Assembly: GCA_023436115.1 (NCBI GenBank) | Contig: JAEZKQ010000031.1 | Coordinates: 178,328-242,327 of the forward strand | Source: Bacillota bacterium | Lineage (GTDB): Bacteria > Bacillota > Clostridia > Christensenellales > SZUA-584 | Direction: 5' to 3' | Length of the DNA: 64,000 nt | In this document: positions 53,701 through 62,476 of the stretch, piece after piece | Layout: each line of letters starts with the position of its first letter | How positions within the stretch are numbered: the first letter of the stretch is position 1 | Made by a program: the position numbers and the translations under genes | Notes under the pieces: model-generated | Seen by the model: only the letters and a program-made list of their open reading frames with translations | Databases searched by the model: none | Told to the model about the DNA's origin: nothing

Positions 53701-54422
53701 TCGAATGTGACGTTCTCCAATCGTGTCAAAAAAGTGGTATGACGGCAGTGATCCGACCAATAGGTATCGATCACGCGCAGCTCAGCCAATGTGGGGTCTC
53801 TATGCTCTTCATCACGAAAGTATTCCTGAACGAATTTCAGATCGTCATAGCTCATTGCAAGCGCATACTCGCTCAGCATATCATGCAGTTCTTTGTTATT
53901 CAGCTTGCAGAACCCTTCAAGAACAGGCACATCAGGCGGTTCGGGCAGCGTTTCCGCCAGCGTTTCAGGCAGCTCAAATGAGGCCTCTCGGGATTCCACA
54001 GGGTTGATGACGTATTTTTTTATATCGTCCACATCGTCTTGATCGATACCCGAGAGCACGTAAACTGCGGCACAGCGAATTGTGGGACGGCTGCATCTGA
54101 CAGCAAGCTCGCAGCACTGCGCGGCATTGTCGGCGCGTTGGTCATATTGACCCGGCAGGTATTCCACCGCAAACACCGAATCCTCTTTGTTGAAATCAAA
54201 ACGGTCGTAATAAACGGTATCAACGGCGGGCTCCGCAAAGACCATATTCACGGCAGCGCTAAAGCTGCTTTCATCCATACCTTCTATATCATAACGAATT
54301 AAAATCCGAACATTATTTAGTTTTTTCTTGCCAAGTGTGCCTCTAAAATCGGCAAGCGCTTTATTGGCTGCGGTATTATAACCGTCTCTTTTTTCTACGT
54401 AAATCCGCTTAACGTGCGACAT
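50727..54422 (-). CDS. purL: Phosphoribosylformylglycinamidine synthase, single-chain
   Basis: A 1231-residue purine enzyme. It combines the N-terminal PurS-like part, the duplicated AIRS-type synthetase domains (SDHCRHTTFLTRLE near 210; NETHNHPTEIEPYGGAATCLGG near 275) and a C-terminal glutaminase with LILGICNGFQALI and FPGTNCEYDSA. Most Firmicutes have separate purS, purQ and purL; the fused type is known in some Clostridia and in Bacteroidetes and Proteobacteria. AAGGAG selects the ATG at 54422 over 54458. It is the only purine-ring gene here apart from purA. Confidence 0.97.
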   Translation of the reverse strand: MSHVKRIYVEKRDGYNTAANKALADFRGTLGKKKLNNVRILIRYDIEGMDESSFSAAVNMVFAEPAVDTVYYDRFDFNKEDSVFAVEYLPGQYDQRADNAAQCCELAVRCSRPTIRCAAVYVLSGIDQDDVDDIKKYVINPVESREASFELPETLAETLPEPPDVPVLEGFCKLNNKELHDMLSEYALAMSYDDLKFVQEYFRDEEHRDPTLAELRVIDTYWSDHCRHTTFLTRLENVTFDETASLANDIYNEYLKARKAVYGDKQKDICLMDLATLYAKEAKKQGLMTDFDESDEINACSIRQKVTIDGQPRDYLIMFKNETHNHPTEIEPYGGAATCLGGAIRDPLSGRSYVYHAMRVTGSGDPRERISDTMPGKLPQRKISRGAAEGYSSYGNQIGLATGLVDEIYHPGYKAKRMEIGAVVGTAPVENVVRQTPQPGDYILLLGGATGRDGCGGATGSSKAHDTQSIDVCGAEVQKGNPLTERKLQRLFRNSEFSRRIKRCNDFGAGGVCVAIGELSDGVRVNLDLVRKKYEGLSGLELAISESQERMAVVIDPKDLDAVLSLAAQENLHASKVAEVTDAGRMELLWRGKPIVSISRAFLNTNGATATANAYVTDLNTANIFDEPFDGSLTERLIAMMSDLNICSKKGLIEMFDSTIGASTVTMPLGGAQQTTPIQAMAAKVAADGECDTATLFSYGFDPYLMERNPLLGAVYSVVLSLAKLTATGGDASRAWLTFQEYFERMRSEASWGKPLAALLGAWWAQRNLGTPAIGGKDSMSGTFEDIHVPPTLVSFALCTQDAQYVVSPEFKNAGSKIYRARVKRGADGMPDFSSIKDVYAKVLGGIRSGKITAACAVERGGVLAAVTKMALGNGIGASLSQCDLKILTQKDYGDIILEGDGLDFELLGQTGGSRISVGKESVSLSDLHAAYEEPLKGVFPITAQAQGQVPDKLYTAQSIHIYTGERGKPRVIIPVFPGTNCEYDSAAAFNRAGGTAETFVIRNLSASDIEYSMAELAKRINASQILMFPGGFSGADEPDGSGKFIAALFREPRVKAAVESLLSRDGLILGICNGFQALIKLGLVPYGEIRDMHPGSPTLTFNHIGRHVSKVVRTRIASNASPWLSLCQPGDIHSIAVSHGEGRFAALTEEAMALYDAGQIATQYVDEAGKPTMGEGNPNGSLLAVEGLLSPDGRVFGKMGHSERYTAHTLKNVPGEKDQRIFESGVKYFL

Positions 54423-54479
54423 AATGCTGTATTCTCCTTGTTTTAAGCCAATTATCAATCTGTCAAATACTCTATAAAC

Positions 54480-54508
54480 AGTATATCTGCATTTTATCCG
54501 CTGTGCAA
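54480..54508 (-). promoter_or_regulatory. purL promoter
   Basis: Read leftward: TTGCAC (54508-54503), 17 bases, TATACT (54485-54480). The start of transcription would be near 54473, about 50 bases before the ATG. There is no room for a purine riboswitch, and none is visible. Confidence 0.55.
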
Positions 54509-54647
54509 CATCATGTCGCGGAATGTTCGTGTTTTACATATGGCGAAATTGTGAATCTTGGTCAAAAGTCTCTTTTAATTCGTTCAAATTTAGTCTATAA
54601 TATATATATTATTGTAGATTTGCATGATGAGAGGACGGAGGACGATT

Positions 54648-54893
54648 ATGCTCCATATCGGCAAGGATGCCATGGTACCCATGAAAGATGTTATTTTAAT
54701 ACTCGATTATAAAGAGGCTATGACAAACGACGATACACACAACTTTTTAAAAAAGCTTGGCGACAGTGCTCACCAAATCTATCTCGAGGAATACAACATT
54801 AAATCTGTGGTTGTAGCTCAGTTCCTTGAAAAATATTTTATCTACTATTCGCCTATATCCTCCGCTACGCTTTATAAACGTTCAAGATTATAA
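54648..54893 (+). CDS. remB: Extracellular matrix regulator RemB (DUF370)
   Basis: An 81-residue protein of the RemA/RemB (YaaB, DUF370) family. In Bacillus such proteins affect biofilm matrix genes by binding DNA as large rings. The start MLHIGKDAMVPMKDVILILDY is the family pattern. GGAGG at 54636-54640 selects the ATG at 54648 over the upstream 54624. It lies 34 bases before gyrB; in Bacillus the order is recF-remB-gyrB-gyrA, so recF is missing from this place. Confidence 0.88.
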   Translation: MLHIGKDAMVPMKDVILILDYKEAMTNDDTHNFLKKLGDSAHQIYLEEYNIKSVVVAQFLEKYFIYYSPISSATLYKRSRL

Positions 54894-54927
54894 AAGTTTT
54901 TTATAGATTTTTGAAAAGGAGAGAGTC

Positions 54928-56838
54928 ATGTCAAACAACACAAATGAACAGCACTATGACGCCTCGCAGATACAGGTTCTCGAAGGCTTGGAACCTGTGC
55001 GCAAAAGACCTGGTATGTATATCGGCTCAACCGATGAGCGTGGTCTTCATCATCTCGTCTATGAAGTGGTAGATAACTCGGTTGATGAGGCCATGGCCGG
55101 TTATTGTGACAAAATCGAAGTGATACTCAAAAGTGACGGCAGTGCCCTGATTCTTGATAACGGACGCGGTATTCCTGTGGATATTCACCCCAAGGTGGGC
55201 AAATCATCTCTTGAAGTGGCATTAACGATGCTGCATGCCGGCGGTAAATTCGGCGGCGAAGGCTATAAGGTTTCGGGCGGGCTACATGGCGTGGGTGTTT
55301 CTGTTGTGAACGCGCTATCCAAAAAGCTGGTTGCACAAATCCGTCGTGACGGAAAAATTCATGAGATGGTCTTTCTGCGCGGTGAGCCGCAAGGCGATAT
55401 CCGCATTATCGGTGAGACGGACGAAACGGGTACATCAATTCAGTTTTGGCCTGATGAGGAAATATTTGAAACCGTTGATTTTGTTTTTGACACGCTGCGT
55501 GCGCGTATGCGCGAGCTTGCGTTTTTAAACCGCGGAGTCCGTATCGTTTTAACCGACGAGCGCAAAGGTCAAAACTATGATTACTGCTTTGAGGGTGGTA
55601 TCATCTCGTTTGTTAAATACCTCAATAAAAACAAGGCGACGCTGCATCAGGAACCAATTTATTTTTGTTCTGAAAAGGACACGACGACCGTGGAAATCGC
55701 CATGCAATACAACGAGTCTTACAACGAAAACATTTTCACCTATGCCAACAACATACCGACCCACGAGGGCGGTACGCATCTGATGGGCTTTAAGTCGGGT
55801 CTTACGCGCGTGATCAACGACTATGCGCGGCGTTTTGGCATGATAAAAGAGAAGGAAGAGAACCTGTCGGGTGAGGATATCCGCGAAGGGCTAACAGCCG
55901 TTATCAGCGTCAAAATATGCGAACCGCAGTTTGAGGGGCAGACAAAGACTAAGCTGGGCAACAGCGAAGTGAGACCGTTGGTAGATAGTGCGCTGGCCCA
56001 GGAGTTAAAAGCCTTCTTAGAGGAAAATCCCTCGACGGCCAAGGAAATTGTCAGCAAATGCTTGGTTGCGCGGCATGCCAGAGAAGCCGCCAGAAAAGCT
56101 CGTGAGCTTACGCGCCGAAAATCGGCTCTGGAAAGCGCGGCGCTGCCCGGCAAGCTGGCTGATTGCAGTGAACGCGACGCGTCAAAATGCGAGATATTTC
56201 TCGTTGAGGGAGACAGCGCGGGCGGCAGTGCTAAGCAGGGTAGAGACCGCCGTTTTCAGGCGATTTTGCCGCTTCGCGGAAAGATATTAAACGTGGAGAA
56301 GACGAGGCAGGACAAAGCGCTGGCCAACGCAGAAATTCGCACCATGGCGACGGCTTTTGGTGCGGGTATCGGCGAAGAGTTTGATGTATCTAAGCTTCGA
56401 TACAACCGCATTATATGCATGACCGATGCAGACGTGGACGGAAGCCATATCCGTATATTGCTGCTCACATTCTTTTACCGTTATATGAAAGAGCTGATTG
56501 AGGCGGGCCATGTATATATCGCGCAGCCGCCGCTATATAAGGTTGCCAAGAATAAGACTGAAAAATATATTTATAGCGATGACGCGCTGGAAAAGTATCT
56601 GAATGAGATCGGACGTGAGGGCATCACCATACAGCGTTACAAAGGCCTTGGAGAAATGAACCCCGAGCAGCTTTGGGAAACAACGATGGACCCCGAAAAC
56701 CGCACACTTTTAAGGGTGTCGCTTGAAAATGCCATCGAAGCGGAAGAGATATTCACCATACTTATGGGCGATGCGGTAGAACCAAGACGCGAGTTTATTG
56801 AGCAAAACGCCAAGCTCGTGATGAATCTTGATATTTAA
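54928..56838 (+). CDS. gyrB: DNA gyrase subunit B
   Basis: The 636-residue ATPase subunit. The GHKL ATP domain has NSVDEAMAGYCD and GLHGVGVSVVNALS. The TOPRIM domain has the metal site EGDSAGGSAKQGRDRRFQAILPLRGKILNVEK, with ADVDGSHIRILLLTFF further on. The end matches the short gyrB type, without the large Proteobacterial insert. An AGGAGAG ribosome binding site precedes the ATG. It is separated by 12 bases from the chosen gyrA start. Confidence 0.98.
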   Translation: MSNNTNEQHYDASQIQVLEGLEPVRKRPGMYIGSTDERGLHHLVYEVVDNSVDEAMAGYCDKIEVILKSDGSALILDNGRGIPVDIHPKVGKSSLEVALTMLHAGGKFGGEGYKVSGGLHGVGVSVVNALSKKLVAQIRRDGKIHEMVFLRGEPQGDIRIIGETDETGTSIQFWPDEEIFETVDFVFDTLRARMRELAFLNRGVRIVLTDERKGQNYDYCFEGGIISFVKYLNKNKATLHQEPIYFCSEKDTTTVEIAMQYNESYNENIFTYANNIPTHEGGTHLMGFKSGLTRVINDYARRFGMIKEKEENLSGEDIREGLTAVISVKICEPQFEGQTKTKLGNSEVRPLVDSALAQELKAFLEENPSTAKEIVSKCLVARHAREAARKARELTRRKSALESAALPGKLADCSERDASKCEIFLVEGDSAGGSAKQGRDRRFQAILPLRGKILNVEKTRQDKALANAEIRTMATAFGAGIGEEFDVSKLRYNRIICMTDADVDGSHIRILLLTFFYRYMKELIEAGHVYIAQPPLYKVAKNKTEKYIYSDDALEKYLNEIGREGITIQRYKGLGEMNPEQLWETTMDPENRTLLRVSLENAIEAEEIFTILMGDAVEPRREFIEQNAKLVMNLDI

Positions 56839-56850
56839 GGGGTGAATACA

Positions 56851-59301
56851 TTGGACGAAAACAGAAAATCCGTACAACCAATTGACATAGAAAAAGAAAT
56901 GAAGACATCGTTCATATCATACGCGATGGCGGTTATTATCAACCGCGCGCTGCCCGATGTGCGCGATGGTTTAAAGCCTGTTCACCGGCGAATATTGTAT
57001 TCGATGAGTGAGCTGGGCAATACGCCCGATAAGCCGTTCCGTAAGAGTGCGCGTATCGTGGGCGACGTGCTGGGTAAATACCATCCGCACGGTGACAGCG
57101 CGGTTTATTTATCCATGGTGCGCATGGCGCAGGATTTTTCCACACGTCATCTTTTGGTGAGCGGTCATGGAAACTTCGGCAGCGTCGACGGTGATTCTCC
57201 GGCTGCGATGCGTTACACCGAAGCGCGGCTTTCTCCCATCGCCATGGAACTGCTTCGTGATCTTGAAAAAGACACAGTCGATTTTTATCCGAACTTCGAT
57301 GAGACATTGATGCAGCCCTCTGTGCTGCCCTCTAAATTCCCGAATCTGCTTGTCAACGGTACAGGCGGTATTGCTGTGGGTATGGCCACAAACATTCCGC
57401 CGCATAATCTGGCGGAGACCATCAATGCCACCGTGCATCTGATCGATAATCCGGACGCGGGCGTGGAAGACCTCATGCAGTTTATCAAGGGGCCGGATTT
57501 CCCGACGGGCGGTATCGTGATCGGTACAGCGGGAATCACACAGGCGTATCATACAGGCCGCGGTAAGATATGCGTGCGTGCCAAAGCCGAGATCGAAGAG
57601 TTCAAGGCGGGGCGCCAGCGTATCATTGTAAACGAAATTCCTTATCAGGTGAATAAAGCGGCGCTCATCACACGCATTGCGGAGCTTGTGCAGGACAAGC
57701 ACATAGAGGGAATATCCGATATCCGTGACGAGAGCGACAAGCGGGGTATGCGCATCGTGATCGAGCTCAAGCGCGACGTGAACGCCAATGTGATATTAAA
57801 CCGGCTTTATAAGCATACACAGATGCAAGATACATTTGGCGTGATTATGCTGGCGCTTGTGGACGGCGAGCCCAAAGTGCTAAGCCTTAAAGAGCTGATT
57901 TTCCATTATCTTGAGCACCAGAAGGATGTGATTGTCCGCCGTACCCGATATGAGCTGGAAAAAGCACAGGCCCGCGCTCATATACTAGAAGGTCTGATTA
58001 TTGCGCTTGATAATATCGACGAAGTTGTCGAGCTGATCAAAAAATCTCCCGATGTGCCGACCGCAAGGGACGGCCTCATGACGCGTTTTGGCCTCTCCGA
58101 TAAGCAGGCGCAAGCTATACTTGATATGCGTTTGCAGCGTTTGACCGGTTTGGAACGCGATAAGATTCAAGGCGAATATGAAAAGCTGATCGAACGCATT
58201 GCTTATTTGCAGCAGATACTGGAAACGCCGCAGATGGTGTTGGATATTATCAAAGAGGAAATGCTGGAGATCAGAGATAAGTATGCGGATGCGCGGCGCA
58301 CGGAAATCACATACAGTGCGGATGATATCGATCTGGATGAGCTCATACAGGAAGAGGAAATGGTGGTGACGCTCACGCATTACGGATATGTGAAGCGAAT
58401 TCGCAGCGATGCTTACCGTACGCAGAAGCGTGGCGGTAAGGGTGTCACAGGTCTGTCCACACGCGAAGAAGATTTTGCCGAGCGTGTCATGGTCACATCC
58501 ACACACAGCCATCTTCTGTTCTTCACAAACATGGGTAAGGTTTACCGCCGCAAATGCTATGAGCTTCCGGAAACAGGACGCACGGCCAAAGGTATGGCAA
58601 TTGTCAACCTGCTCTCATTGGATGCGGGAGAGAAGGTTTCCGCCGTGTTCCCGATCAATGACTTTTCTGATGATACGATGCTCGTGATTGTCACCAAGAA
58701 CGGCTTTATTAAAAAGACATCTGTGAGCGCGTTTAAAAACATTCGTCAGAGTGGCCTGATCGCAGTAGGCTTGCGAGATGGAGACGAACTCATCAGTGTG
58801 CGTGAAACCAGCGGCCATGATGAGCTCATTGTCGGTACGGCTAAGGGTATGTCGGTTATGTTCAATGAAGAGGACGTTCGGGATATGGGCCGCACAGCAA
58901 TGGGTGTAAGAGCGGTTGCGCTGCGTGAGGGCGACAGTGTCGTTGGCATGGGTATTGTCAGGCCAGACAGCGAAGTCCTCGTTATTTCCGAAAACGGCTA
59001 TGGTAAGCGCACGCCTGTCTCTGAATACAAAATACAAAAGCGTGCGGGTATTGGCATAAAAACACTAAAGGTCACAGAAAAGACAGGTGATATGTGTGCC
59101 ATTGGTATCGTAGATGGCAGCGAGGATATCATGCTTATCAGTGATGCGGGTATTATCATACGAACACGTGTCAGCGAGATTTCTGTGTTCGGACGTGATA
59201 CGCAAGGCGTAAAGCTGATGAATGTGGATGAGGAGACGCATGTGGTATCTGCTGCGCTCGTTCCGCATGACGATGAGGCAGAAACCGAGGACGGCGAATA
59301 G
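56851..59301 (+). CDS. gyrA: DNA gyrase subunit A
   Basis: The 816-residue breakage-reunion subunit. The catalytic tyrosine is Y122 in AAMRYTEARL, and the C-terminal part is the DNA-wrapping propeller with a GyrA-box-like QKRGGKGV (about residue 525). I choose the TTG at 56851, with AAGGGGTG 7 bases before, over the GTG at 56842; numbering then agrees with E. coli. In the quinolone region S83 is kept, but position 87, normally Asp or Glu, is Leu. Confidence 0.97.
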   Translation: MDENRKSVQPIDIEKEMKTSFISYAMAVIINRALPDVRDGLKPVHRRILYSMSELGNTPDKPFRKSARIVGDVLGKYHPHGDSAVYLSMVRMAQDFSTRHLLVSGHGNFGSVDGDSPAAMRYTEARLSPIAMELLRDLEKDTVDFYPNFDETLMQPSVLPSKFPNLLVNGTGGIAVGMATNIPPHNLAETINATVHLIDNPDAGVEDLMQFIKGPDFPTGGIVIGTAGITQAYHTGRGKICVRAKAEIEEFKAGRQRIIVNEIPYQVNKAALITRIAELVQDKHIEGISDIRDESDKRGMRIVIELKRDVNANVILNRLYKHTQMQDTFGVIMLALVDGEPKVLSLKELIFHYLEHQKDVIVRRTRYELEKAQARAHILEGLIIALDNIDEVVELIKKSPDVPTARDGLMTRFGLSDKQAQAILDMRLQRLTGLERDKIQGEYEKLIERIAYLQQILETPQMVLDIIKEEMLEIRDKYADARRTEITYSADDIDLDELIQEEEMVVTLTHYGYVKRIRSDAYRTQKRGGKGVTGLSTREEDFAERVMVTSTHSHLLFFTNMGKVYRRKCYELPETGRTAKGMAIVNLLSLDAGEKVSAVFPINDFSDDTMLVIVTKNGFIKKTSVSAFKNIRQSGLIAVGLRDGDELISVRETSGHDELIVGTAKGMSVMFNEEDVRDMGRTAMGVRAVALREGDSVVGMGIVRPDSEVLVISENGYGKRTPVSEYKIQKRAGIGIKTLKVTEKTGDMCAIGIVDGSEDIMLISDAGIIIRTRVSEISVFGRDTQGVKLMNVDEETHVVSAALVPHDDEAETEDGE

Positions 59302-59642
59302 CCACAACATTTGGTTTTCTGCATAAGCGCGGGTAAAAACGTACAATAGCTAAATAATAACGAAGCCTCTTGAATAATGATTTGGTCAGGAATACATATT
59401 TTTGGTAGATAGTATTGCATTCGTATACCATATGTTGTACAATTCGGCATATAGTCATTTGTACATACAGCGGTTGAGAAGCAAAAAAGAAAACCGCGGA
59501 AAAAGCGTATTCCTTCGGCCGAACGCCGTTGATTTGCAACGTGTAGAGGGGGGCTTAACCAATTGGACGAAGGAATATGCCAAAGGTGCGGGGGAGGGCT
59601 TTCACCTTCCCCGTATTTTAATGGCAAGCAGAGGTAACCATA
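59302..59642 (+). other. Promoter and folded 5' leader before the binding-protein operon
   Basis: TTGCAT (59415-59420), 17 bases, TACAAT (59438-59443) is a good promoter; the leader runs about 190 bases. It contains hairpin GCGGTT/AACCGC (59470-59475, 59492-59497). A 13-base-pair stem follows, 59505-59517 with 59568-59580, enclosing a CGTTG-ATTTG-CAACG hairpin. Last comes a terminator-like stem, CGGGGGAGG/CCTTCCCCG (59589-59597, 59605-59613), then TATTTT. A rival pairing AAGGTG/CACCTT (59583-59588, 59603-59608) excludes the last stem. It matches no leader I recognise. Confidence 0.6.
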
Positions 59643-60524
59643 TTGAGGTACAGAAGAAAACGCTTGCTGCTGCTCAAGCAAAAACATTTAAGGATTATCA
59701 TTGCGATATCGGCCGCATTGCTGTTGATTGCGGTCGTCTATTTAATTGTTTCGGCTACAGGATATGAGACCCGGAAACAAAACAGCATCAACGCAATTGC
59801 CGATGCGGGAGTTATCAATATCGGGCTTCGAGGCGATATCAGCAAACTTTGCACATATAACGAAGAAACAGGTATCTATGAGGGCTTCGAGGTGGACATT
59901 GCAAACGAGATTGTGCACCGCCTTTTTGGTGATGACATTATTGTCAATTATGTGAACATCAACTCTGAAACACGCCCAGCCTTTCTTCGCCGGGGCGATA
60001 TCGATATTGCTCTGGGCGCGGCTGTAGATATGAATGAGAGCGGAGTCGTCTATACGACATCATATTTCTCAGAGGGGTCTGCATTTTTGGTGATGCAGGA
60101 TAAGGTAACCGGTGTCAATAAACTTTCCGGGGGTACCATTGCGGTTGTTCAAGGAACAATGCATGCACAGGAAAGTGACGAGAATGAAGACTTAATGCTC
60201 ATGGACGAGTATTTAAAAATACTCGAAATAGAAGCCAAAGTGAAAGTGTACGCGTCGTATCCCGAAGCTGTGGCTGCTCTTCGTGATGGTTATGTGGACG
60301 GTGTATGTGCCAGTGAAACGAATCTTAAGCTTTTTGGAGTAACGGGTATGCTGATCCTACCTGAACGGTTTATGCCAAACGACTATCGCGTGTGTGTAAG
60401 GAAGTCTCTTGGCTACTTTGTTGACGTAGCCAGCGATGTGATCACCCAAATGCAAACAGACGGTACTTTAGCCGCGTTAACTCAGAAATGGAATTTGATT
60501 AATTACGAACAGCTAGAAGAATAA
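59643..60524 (+). CDS. Membrane-anchored amino-acid-type substrate-binding protein
   Basis: A 293-residue protein with a basic start (MRYRRKRLLLLKQKHLR), one hydrophobic helix (about 18-40) with no lipobox cysteine, and an SBP_bac_3 binding domain. Family landmarks: GVINIGLRGDISKLC, YEGFEVDIANEIVHRL, RRGDIDIALGAAV, GGTIAVVQGTMHA. It probably binds a polar amino acid or related ligand at the outer face of the membrane. No permease or ATPase gene is adjacent. The start is TTG with AGAGG eight bases before. nadE follows after 31 bases. Confidence 0.82.
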   Translation: MRYRRKRLLLLKQKHLRIIIAISAALLLIAVVYLIVSATGYETRKQNSINAIADAGVINIGLRGDISKLCTYNEETGIYEGFEVDIANEIVHRLFGDDIIVNYVNINSETRPAFLRRGDIDIALGAAVDMNESGVVYTTSYFSEGSAFLVMQDKVTGVNKLSGGTIAVVQGTMHAQESDENEDLMLMDEYLKILEIEAKVKVYASYPEAVAALRDGYVDGVCASETNLKLFGVTGMLILPERFMPNDYRVCVRKSLGYFVDVASDVITQMQTDGTLAALTQKWNLINYEQLEE

Positions 60525-60555
60525 TACAACTATTAATCTCTAAAACGGAGGACAA

Positions 60556-62460
60556 ATGAACAGCGGACTCATTAGGGTTGCCGCAGCCGTACCGACAGTG
60601 GCCGTTGGCAACTTAAAAAAGAATAAAGAATGCATAGCCAATATGGTCATAGAAGCAGACCAAAAGGGTGCTTCCATTGTGGCATTCCCAGAGCTTTGCA
60701 TTACGTCATATACTTTAGGAGATCTTTTCCGCCAGCGGAGCCTGCTGGAACAAAGCGAAAGAGTTTTATCAGACTTGGTGGAAGAAACAAAACAGACAAA
60801 TGTTCTGTCCGTTGTGGGCATGCCCGTTTATGCAAACGACAAGCTTTATAATACGGCAGTCGTGTTTCAGTCGGGGCAGCTGCTGGGCGTTGTGCCCAAG
60901 ACATACCTGCCAAACTACAGCGAATATTATGAACAGCGTTGGTTTACATCGGGTATAGATGTCATTGGCAAAACGATACACCTGGCAGGCCAAACGGTGC
61001 CTTTCGGAACGGATATACTTTTCGAATGCGGACATGTTCCCTCTCTTGTAATGGGGGTTGAACTCTGTGAGGATCTCTGGGTTCCGTTCCCGCCGCACGC
61101 TTATCAGGCTATGTCGGGTGCGTCGATATTTGTCAATATATCGGCAAGCAATGAACTCGCGGGGAAAAGTGAATACCGCGCCGAAATGATCAAACACCAG
61201 TCGGGCCGATATATGGGGGGATATATCTATGTATCAGCAGGCCCCGGTGAGTCTACTACCGATGCGGTGTTTGGCGGGCACGCCGTTATCGCGGAAAACG
61301 GCTATCTTCTTGAATCGTCAAAGCGCTTTTCTTTTGAGCCCCATATGACTATCACTGAAATTGATCTGCATCGGCTGTCACATGACAGGATATTAAAAAA
61401 TACGTTTATGACAAAAGCACCTGAACACACTTTTCGTTATGTGTCCTTTAATGCGCGAGAAACCGAGCCGGTATATCGTAAAATTGACAAAATGCCTTTT
61501 GTACCCCAAGACAGTAATGCCCGTGATGAACGCTGTGATGAGGTTTTCAATATTCAGGTAACGGCGCTTGAGCGGCGTTTACGCCATACAAAATCAAGGA
61601 GTATGGTTATCGGCGTATCCGGCGGGCTCGACAGTGCGCTGGCCTTAATGGTTGCAAGCGAAGCGGCGGTGCGGGCGGGGCTAAAAAGAGATGCTGTGGT
61701 TGGTGTGGTTATGCCCGGTTTTGGAAGCACCGATGCCACCCAGGACTTAGCACGTCGTCTTGTGAAGGCAACAGGAGCCACGCTGCGGGAGATCAGCATC
61801 GTGGATGCGGCGCGCTTACATCTGGAGGACTTAGGTCATGGCGGCGAGGCTGACGTGACTTATGAAAACGCACAGGCGAGAGAGCGGACTCAGATTCTGA
61901 TGGATCTAGCGAACCAGCAAGGCGGCCTCGTTGTGGGCACGGGTGATCTTTCGGAGTTGGCACTGGGCTTTTGCACCTATGCGGGTGATCAGATTTCGAT
62001 GTACGGCGTGAACGCAGGCGTTGCCAAAACACTCATCAAGGAGATCGTGCTTTATGTGTCGCGCAGAGATGATATGCTGAGTGAAATCGCTCAAGAGATC
62101 GTGGCAATACCGCCGTCGCCGGAGCTGCTGCCGCCCGATGAAGGGAATGAACGGCAGGATACGCAAAAGCAGATCGGGCCTTATGATCTTAACGACTTTT
62201 TCATGTATTATGTATTGCGTTTCCAGATGGCACCCAAGAAAATACTTTTGCTTGCGAAATATGCTTTTCAGGATTATACGGAAGCGCAGATCAGGGAGCA
62301 GCTAAAACAGTTCTATAAACGTTTCATAGCTTCACAATTCAAGCGTTCCTGTATGCCCGATGGCCCCAAAGTGGGCAGCGTGTCTCTATCACCGCGCGGC
62401 GATTGGCGTATGCCTTCGGATGCGGAATCGGATATGTGGCTGTCTGAAATTGAAGATTAG
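60556..62460 (+). CDS. nadE: Glutamine-dependent NAD+ synthetase
   Basis: A 634-residue two-domain enzyme converting deamido-NAD to NAD. The N-terminal carbon-nitrogen hydrolase domain holds the Glu-Lys-Cys triad in FPELCIT, VPKTYLPNY and GVELCEDLW. The C-terminal synthetase domain has the ATP loop GVSGGLDSALAL (about residue 352). The length and order fit the bacterial/eukaryotic long type. A GGAGG ribosome binding site precedes the ATG; the gene sits between the binding protein and egsA in one direction. Confidence 0.96.
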   Translation: MNSGLIRVAAAVPTVAVGNLKKNKECIANMVIEADQKGASIVAFPELCITSYTLGDLFRQRSLLEQSERVLSDLVEETKQTNVLSVVGMPVYANDKLYNTAVVFQSGQLLGVVPKTYLPNYSEYYEQRWFTSGIDVIGKTIHLAGQTVPFGTDILFECGHVPSLVMGVELCEDLWVPFPPHAYQAMSGASIFVNISASNELAGKSEYRAEMIKHQSGRYMGGYIYVSAGPGESTTDAVFGGHAVIAENGYLLESSKRFSFEPHMTITEIDLHRLSHDRILKNTFMTKAPEHTFRYVSFNARETEPVYRKIDKMPFVPQDSNARDERCDEVFNIQVTALERRLRHTKSRSMVIGVSGGLDSALALMVASEAAVRAGLKRDAVVGVVMPGFGSTDATQDLARRLVKATGATLREISIVDAARLHLEDLGHGGEADVTYENAQARERTQILMDLANQQGGLVVGTGDLSELALGFCTYAGDQISMYGVNAGVAKTLIKEIVLYVSRRDDMLSEIAQEIVAIPPSPELLPPDEGNERQDTQKQIGPYDLNDFFMYYVLRFQMAPKKILLLAKYAFQDYTEAQIREQLKQFYKRFIASQFKRSCMPDGPKVGSVSLSPRGDWRMPSDAESDMWLSEIED

Positions 62461-62476
62461 TAACAAAGGATAGGAC

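Noticed and set aside
54423..54647. Purine riboswitch before purL
   Set aside because: The predicted 5' leader is only about 50 bases and none of the conserved purine-aptamer loops are seen.
59540..59642. T-box leader before the binding-protein gene
   Set aside because: No AGTA-type specifier loop region or GGGTGGNACCGCG-like antiterminator sequence is present.
59402..59767. A 121-codon rightward frame across the leader of the binding-protein gene
   Set aside because: It starts upstream of the likely transcription start, runs through strong RNA stems, overlaps the binding-protein gene in another frame and has no ribosome binding site.
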